A stretch of 13,174 bases of DNA from Candolleomyces eurysporus. Lineage: Eukaryota; Basidiomycota; Agaricomycetes; Agaricales; Psathyrellaceae. Each line of letters begins with the position of its first letter. Position 1 is the first letter of the stretch. This document shows positions 8,306 through 13,174 of the stretch, piece after piece. The notes under the pieces were generated by a model. That model was not told the DNA's origin and made no database searches. It saw nothing but the letters and a program-made list of their open reading frames with translations. Where the stretch lies: NCBI GenBank assembly GCA_027579435.1, contig JANBPK010001739.1, forward strand, positions 1 to 13,174. The letters are read 5' to 3'. A program made the position numbers and the translations under genes.

Positions 8306-9265
8306 GGAAGGTGGCACAGCCTTCCACTCATGTCGTTCCGAGACCCAAAATCGATGTTCCGTCATCCCAGTCAACCGAGCATGCGCCAACCTTCCGTCAC
8401 ATCGGCGGAAGGTGAGTTTACCTTGGAAGGATATATCCTAGGTCAGATTGGAAGGGAGGACAATCTCACACCTCCATGGTCTGAAGGCAGGTGTGACTTC
8501 CGACCTCAATCAAAAGCCAACATGCAGGGTAGACGCACCTTCTGCTCTCTGAGCTAAAGCTGATCTCACCCTCCAGAGGCATGTTGACGTTCCGACCATA
8601 GCCCACAACTCCCCTGGAAGGTATGTTTGCCTTCCAGGCGTGACCCCCGACTAACTGGAAGATACGCTGACCTTCCTGCTGTGAGCTACGACTCACCTGG
8701 AAGGTATGTTGGCCTTCCGACCGTGACCCACGACTCACCTGGAAGGTATGTTTGCCTTCCGGCTGNAACCNACGTNCCATTGAAGGTACGTTGACCTTCC
8801 TACCTGGACCTACTCACCTGGAAGGTACATTTGCCTTCCAACCGTGGCCTACGGCTCCCCAGGAGGGTACGTTTGCCTTCCAGGGTTAACCCACAACTCT
8901 CATGGAAGGTACATTTGCCTTCCGGCTGTGACCCACGTGCCATTGAAGGTACATTGAGCTTCCTACCTTGACCTACAACTCACCTGGAAGGTATGTTGAC
9001 CTTCCGACCGTGACCCACAACTCACTGACCTGGAAGGTATGTTTACCTTCTGTCTTCTGGACAACGTAAAAGGGGGACAACCTTGTTGGTCTGAAGACAC
9101 TTTTGCCTTCCCACATTGACTGAAGAACTGACTGGAAGGTGCATTAACATTCTACTCTCTTGTCGGAAGGCAGATTTGATTTCACGTATCAAGCTCATCC
9201 GGAAGGTGGATGCACCTTCCAAAGGTATGCCTTGGACGACCCGGAGGGTGAGAGAACATTCCACT
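8306..9265. repeat. Minisatellite of ~42-bp hairpin units
   Basis: The core runs from about 8575 to 9055 with unit starts (GGAAGG or variant) at 8616, 8657, 8699, 8741, 8781, 8820, 8862, 8904, 8944, 8986 and 9032, spacing 39-46 bp and mostly 41-42. Each unit reads roughly GGAAGGTATGTTTGCCTTCC, which folds back on itself, followed by a (G/A)ACCGTGACCCACAACTCACCT linker. Degenerate units extend to both sides: a hairpin at 8306-8325, and GGAAGGTGGATGCACCTTCC at 9201-9220, an 8 bp perfect stem. Three N bases at 8766-8776 lie in one unit. On the minus strand the linker junction reads CAGGTGAGT in four units. No function is evident. Confidence 0.85.
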
Positions 9266-9693
9266 CAACTGAAGTTCCTATTACCTTCGACTGGCAATTT
9301 GTAATCTATATCTACCCTATACATTGAATAGAACTACTACCTAACCCTGACAGACTGTTCCAATGGCCCTCACGTGCCATAGGTGGAAAGGTGCAACTGG
9401 TTGCACTTGTTTTGTGCAACCGGTGACACCAGTTTGGTGCACCCTGGCTATCAGCGGTTATCTGGCTTTGGTGAGGAACGCGTCCGCCAGAGCGGCAGAC
9501 TACGGCACTTTGTCAGTTGTACTCTCACGGCCTCGGGATTGATCCGAATGACTTGCTGCTCGCTGTCGTTGTGGCTCTCCGTCACCTGAGGCTCTCCAGC
9601 CAGGTTCAAAGAGAAAATCCTTGGCGTGCAAAATTTTTAGCAATTAGGCGTTATTTGTAGCATGCAATCGGTAGGTTGCGCATTTACTCGGAC
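9266..9693. other. Gene-poor stretch with a strong hairpin
   Basis: No gene was recognised in this stretch. It contains GGTTGCAC-TTGTTTT-GTGCAACC at 9399-9421 (8 bp perfect stem, 7 nt loop), embedded in further GGTGCAAC / GGTGCACC copies at 9390 and about 9436. A plus-strand frame (9383-9589) crosses this but has no motif. Confidence 0.45.
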
Positions 9694-10284
9694 TCAGAAG
9701 GCTAGATATTTTGAATACAACCGATCTGATTGTCCCCATAAACTGGAACTCTCATTTCTCAGGCCATTGTTGTACCCATTCGTCAAAAAAGCACTGCAGA
9801 CATCCTGGACTTCAACGACGAATGGGTCTTTGTCTTCCACGATTGTATCAATCTGTGGACACCAAACTGGATGGTGAAACGATGAAGGGAGGCGCCCGTT
9901 GCGTGATACCACGAGCAACTGGTAGATGCACTTGCGAGTCGAAACCTGTGACACCGTTAGCCTAAACAATTCCGAAAATACACTCAAATGGGCAAAAGGT
10001 AGTCGCGGCCTTGGGAAAGAGGCGTCAAGCACCCCCTCCTGTCGTACCGTACAAGTGAGCGAGTGGGGTGCTGAGTAAGTGAAAATGTTCTTATTTCGTT
10101 CATCGAACTTGTTGAATACATTGTTAAACTGAGTCTGATTGTTTTTTTGTCGACATGTCATCCTGGTACGTCTTTCTATGAGGTTGAGCGGCGGCTGAGC
10201 TCCCGGTGCATGTGAAGGGTAAGGCGCCATATGATTGTGGCGTGATTTTGTCGACGCGAGATAACGATCTCGTTGGCTTCCCAC
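9694..10284 (-). CDS. Doubtful hypothetical reading frame
   Basis: An uninterrupted minus-strand frame of 196 codons. The central part (about 9775-9950, STRKCIYQLL, then IVEDKDPFVVEVQDV) has protein-like composition and is preceded by a plausible branch and acceptor (CTAAC, then TCACAG) near 9950, which suggests it could be an internal exon of a gene whose other exons I cannot place. The N-terminal third is low in hydrophobic residues and is probably not coding. No family recognised. It is divergent to the F-box-like pseudogene, whose start is 43 bp away. Confidence 0.25.
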   Translation of the reverse strand: MGSQRDRYLASTKSRHNHMAPYPSHAPGAQPPLNLIERRTRMTCRQKNNQTQFNNVFNKFDERNKNIFTYSAPHSLTCTVRQEGVLDASFPRPRLPFAHLSVFSELFRLTVSQVSTRKCIYQLLVVSRNGRLPSSFHHPVWCPQIDTIVEDKDPFVVEVQDVCSAFLTNGYNNGLRNESSSLWGQSDRLYSKYLAF

Positions 10285-10326
10285 CGTCCTTCACTCTGAC
10301 CTCGACGACATCCACCTGCCTCCTTC

Positions 10327-11910
10327 ATGCTGGAAGTGCTGAAGCGGAAAGCCTTTGCCCACCGTCATAAAATCGGATCAACGAACGACACTCAAGCAGG
10401 CGAACACTCACTGATCCCACTCCCACCAATCCAGCAGATCGACCATGACGTCCTCTCGACAATCTTTCTTGAAACTCTGAATGCCCATAGACCTGGGGAT
10501 TTGAACATGTCAAGCACCTACCCAGGTGTCGTCGTCAGCCATGTTTGTCGTCACTGGCGAGAAGTCGCCCTTGCGACGAAGCTCCTCTGGCGCTATTGGA
10601 GCATCATTTTCGGCCATACCGGGACTGGTAGCCTGACCCAACGGCCCCAGCGTGAAAGACGGAAGGCTTGGAGGAAATCAATCGATAAGCTACAAGAAAC
10701 CATCCGAGCGTGAATGTCTCGCTCAGGCGACGGCCCGATAACGCTCCTCGTTGACGACAGCCGTACCTCCGAGTGGGCTCCTCCGCAGGATTGCTTTGAG
10801 TTGGCGAGCCTGATACATTTGCTATGCCAGACGTCTTGGCGATGGGAGAGCGTAGAGCTCAGGCTTCTCTTTCGATCCATCAACTTCCCTACCGATCGTC
10901 TTCTCTCCGTGCCACCCCAGACGAATCCAAGATTAACCAGTGTCGCCCTGCATCTCGAATTTGTCTCCTGTGGGGACCATCCGGTGCGACAAAAACTGGT
11001 TTCAAGTCCCAACATCCTCAATACCCCGTCTATACGCTCGCTGGAGGTAGGGCGTGAAGTGATGATTCATCATATCATGGACATTCCGACTAATTGGAGG
11101 AATTTGAGGGATTTGGATGTTGGAAGGTACAACAAGGAGTCCCCACATATACTCAGCGCCTCTCAGGCGTTGCAGCTTCTCAAAGCATGCCCAAACCTCG
11201 TCAAATGCACGCTTGACATTCAAGGAGATAGTCGGCTGATCCCAATGCCTCCGGAGACGATCACCCTTCCCCTTCTTGAGGACTTATCCCTCTCTCCGGA
11301 AGCATGGCATCTCCCCTGCTCGTTCGCTCCATCCCTCGACCTTCCGTCCCTGGTCAAGCTTACGATATGCGATGGAGATGATAACCTGGATAGACAGTGT
11401 TTACCTCGCCACACCGAGGAAAGCGGACTCTGCGAATTCCTCGAGCAATTTGGATCCACGCTTCAGGATGTCACGTTCTCGTACGCTCCCCTCTCACCAT
11501 CCGCCTTGTTACACTGCCTCCGCCACCTCCCGAATATCACCTCTTTGACCCTGACAAATCTTGGTCATCGGTATTTCCTTTTCACTGGAGCTCAAATCAC
11601 CCGCAGTCTCCTGGAGAGTCTCGCACCTCGATGGGATGGACCAAGCCGCACCTGGATGAGCCTGTGCCCAAAGATCGAGGTGTTCAGTTTTAGGTTAGGA
11701 CCGAACATCTCCATAGTAGATGAGGCCGCCTTTCTGGATTTCATAGAGGCAAAACGAAGGATCGTTGAGCTGGCAGATGGCTCAAGTTTGGTACGTTTAC
11801 GGCAGGTAAATTGCAACGGATACGACTTTTACAGCATCAACCCGGTGAAGGATCTTCGTAGCCGAGGGGTAGACATGGTCGGTTTCTCGTTCAATTACTA
11901 CTCCGAGTGA
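10327..11910 (+). pseudogene. F-box-like/LRR protein gene broken by one in-frame TGA
   Basis: One continuous frame of 528 codons without introns, interrupted only by TGA at 10711-10713 (codon 129). Residues about 32-95 form an F-box-like region (LPPIQQIDHDVLSTIF, then VVVSHVCRHWREVALATKLLW) of the type abundant in mushrooms, which normally recruits substrates to SCF ubiquitin ligases through Skp1. After the stop the same frame continues with SRSGDGPITLLVDD and a leucine-rich region (LPLLEDLSLS, LRHLPNITSLTLTNLG). In relatives a Trp usually sits between the two halves (AW-x-SRSG), so TGG to TGA is the simplest change. An ATG follows the stop immediately, so the C-terminal part could in principle be translated alone. 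A sequencing error or recent nonsense mutation are both possible. No other frame break is present, so decay is recent if real. Confidence 0.72.
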
Positions 11911-12430
11911 CCACCTGGTACCTAGACAGCGCTCTCGGTAGTTGCCATTATATTCGTCGTCTGACCTGTCTCTCCTACGAGAACTTTCTTGTGCAACAGG
12001 AATTTTGAAGAGTAGTTGACAAGTGTATTACCAACGACCGTACGGATAATTGTTTGAAATCCATGAGCGCCAGTAATGACCTTTCTCGTAGACGTTGGTC
12101 CGTCTGATCGTCGGATGCCCCAGCGGCATGTACTGGGAACCCACCGATATCAGATGTGAAGCTACGATGGATCGATAAAATCTCAGTCGCATCGCTTTGA
12201 GCCACATGATCGTAGCTTCCCTCTCCCAGATTGACCATGGATTTCCATCGGCGACGCCGAGGAGGCAACTTGGGGGTGCGTACGGGTATTTCCGTTGAGC
12301 CCAGCAGGCGCCAGGCTATTCCGACCAATTGCAAGCATGCTTGGCTCGATATCAAGAGAGGTGACTGTGGGGCAGGTGCTGGAGACAAAAGTGAAGGGCA
12401 GATTGGGTAACAGTATTGAAGGGGAAGCTA
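11911..12430. other. No recognisable gene; contains a long inverted repeat
   Basis: About 520 bp with no supported gene. It contains an 11 bp perfect inverted repeat, GAAGCTACGAT at 12158-12168 and ATCGTAGCTTC at 12209-12219, with a 40 bp loop. A minus-strand frame of 137 codons (11975-12388) shows no family motif and low-complexity proline and serine near its start, and is left uncalled. Confidence 0.45.
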
Positions 12431-12700
12431 TCCTCGATGGTGCCTTTCTCCCCAATTTGATGAGGGTGGGTGCTATTATCACTCGGCTGCTCCTGCAAAA
12501 AGGTGTAAATGATCACGTTTTGGGTAGTACGTAGTGACCTGGAAGAACAGACACTTGTGGACCTTGTAGAGACAAAACGGCGGGTTCGGACACAGGATGA
12601 TGGTAGGATTCCTGGCCATCCGTGGCAAGCCAACTGCAACGGGTACAAGGTCATGGGTTCGGCAGAGGGAGGAGTGACATGGAGAGTTTCTCTTTAAAGG
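12431..12700 (+). pseudogene. Remnant of an F-box-like gene C-terminal end
   Basis: The plus-strand peptides GAIITRLLLQ (about 12468) and LVETKRRVRTQDDG, then QANCNGY (about 12559-12650) parallel GAQITRSLLE, FIEAKRRIVELADG and QVNCNGY in the F-box-like pseudogene, in the same order. The two parts lie in different frames and the intervening segment is shortened. This is a decayed paralogue or a partial tandem duplication of the 3' end of the gene at 10327-11910. Confidence 0.6.
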
Positions 12701-12821
12701 ATTGAGACTACTCTCAGTGACCTTCTCAGCTTTGTTGCTTGTGTGTCCGCCGGAGATTATGAAGCGCTGCAGCGCGCCAGCATTGCGTCTTACGTCAATT
12801 TGCTGATACGTGATGTGATGT

Positions 12822-13089
12822 AAAAAATATGTCGGAAAATTCCGACCGCCCGTTGGAGGCCGTTGCCGCCAGCGGCAACAGATGCCGGTCCGATTTGTGT
12901 TGCCACCAAAGGCAAAGACACTGCACCGGCTGTGGCCTCGCCGTTGGACAGGCGTTGGCACCGTGTTGCCATCAACCGAACTCAGCCGGTGAATGGGTGC
13001 CAACGGCTGCCAACATTTGGCACAGAGCCAAACGGGCCGGCCATGCGACCACCGTTGGACGGGCCGGTCGGACTTTTCCGACATTTTTT
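12822..13089. mobile_element. MITE-like element with ~29-bp terminal inverted repeats
   Basis: The left end reads AAAAAATATGTCGGAAAA then TTCCGACCGCCCG. The right end, on the other strand, reads AAAAAATGTCGGAAAA then GTCCGACCGGCCCG. The two differ by a 2 bp TA insertion, one substitution and one G. Each terminus also folds on itself (GTCGGAA/TTCCGAC). The 268 bp are GC-rich and full of short inverted repeats, such as GTTGCCGC-CA-GCGGCAAC and TGCCAA-CAT-TTGGCA, with CCGTTGGA recurring three times. No coding capacity was seen. A target-site duplication could not be recognised because the ends lie in A/T runs and an N (13090) abuts the right end. Confidence 0.72.
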
Positions 13090-13174
13090 NAGCAGGCAGA
13101 CCAAAGTCAGGTGCCGTCCAATGGGGCCGTGGCTTTATCGATGGGTGATCTCAATCGCTAGCGCTCAGAGTCTT

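Noticed and set aside
8466..8780. Minus-strand frame with a 14-residue repeat (EGQHTFQVSR type)
   Set aside because: The repeat follows from the 42 bp minisatellite staying in frame; several N bases fall in it, unit lengths vary between 39 and 46 bp, and the frame is lost beyond 8780.
10705..10733. Micro-intron GTGAAT...CTCAG that would remove the TGA
   Set aside because: It would be only about 20 bp long, well below the 46-69 bp of the other introns here, and too short to splice.
12829..13161. Plus-strand frame of 110 codons across the terminal element
   Set aside because: It runs from one terminal inverted repeat through the other and out into the flank, with Cys/Arg-rich composition caused by GC-rich hairpins.

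Overview
The window looks like nuclear DNA of a mushroom-forming basidiomycete (Agaricomycetes). The evidence is short GT-AG introns (46-69 bp), an F-box/leucine-rich gene of mushroom type, and a SWIM + cysteine-cluster protein of the KDZ (Kyakuja-Dileera-Zisupton) transposase group, which is greatly expanded in these fungi. Seven or eight isolated N bases suggest a draft assembly. No rRNA, tRNA, CRISPR or bacterial-type operon was seen. All gene models were built by hand from reading frames, splice signals and phase agreement; database matches were not run, and family names rest on recognition of motifs.

Layout. (1) 8-1202, minus: a three-exon gene of unknown function whose first two exons each carry a tryptophan hexapeptide repeat and look like duplicates of each other. 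(2) 1247-2607: no convincing gene, but two separate tandem duplications (about 178 bp and about 185-205 bp per unit). (3) 2674-3415, plus: a three-exon gene for a small basic/coiled-coil protein starting with GRPRLYHTPEEKK. (4) 3492-4942, minus: a four-exon gene with a small Cys/His knuckle, a proline-rich middle, an acidic patch and a C-terminal coiled coil. (5) 4943-5174: a 232 bp shared, divergent promoter. (6) 5175-8188, plus: the main gene, six exons and about 916 residues, with SWIM finger, SWIM-like second knuckle, CxC5-type and CxC6-type clusters, and a KDZ-like RNase H-fold core. It reads through completely if the single N at 5874 is treated as a spurious base.

(7) 8306-9265: a minisatellite of about 42 bp units, each able to form a GGAAGG/CCTTCC hairpin. 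(8) 9266-10326: mostly without recognisable genes, with one strong hairpin and one doubtful minus-strand reading frame. (9) 10327-11910, plus: an F-box-like gene broken by a single in-frame TGA at 10711, probably a former TGG (Trp). (10) 12431-12700: a decayed relative of that gene's C-terminal end. (11) 12822-13089: a 268 bp GC-rich, hairpin-rich element with imperfect terminal inverted repeats, most likely a non-autonomous (MITE-like) transposon.

Together this is accessory, repeat-rich DNA shaped by transposition and tandem duplication. The divergent pair at 3492-8188 is the most interesting unit: a DNA-transposase-derived protein and a knuckle/coiled-coil partner sharing one promoter, next to a basic coiled-coil gene. 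Whether it is an active transposon, a domesticated pair or a chance arrangement cannot be decided from the sequence; no terminal inverted repeats or target duplications bounding it were found.
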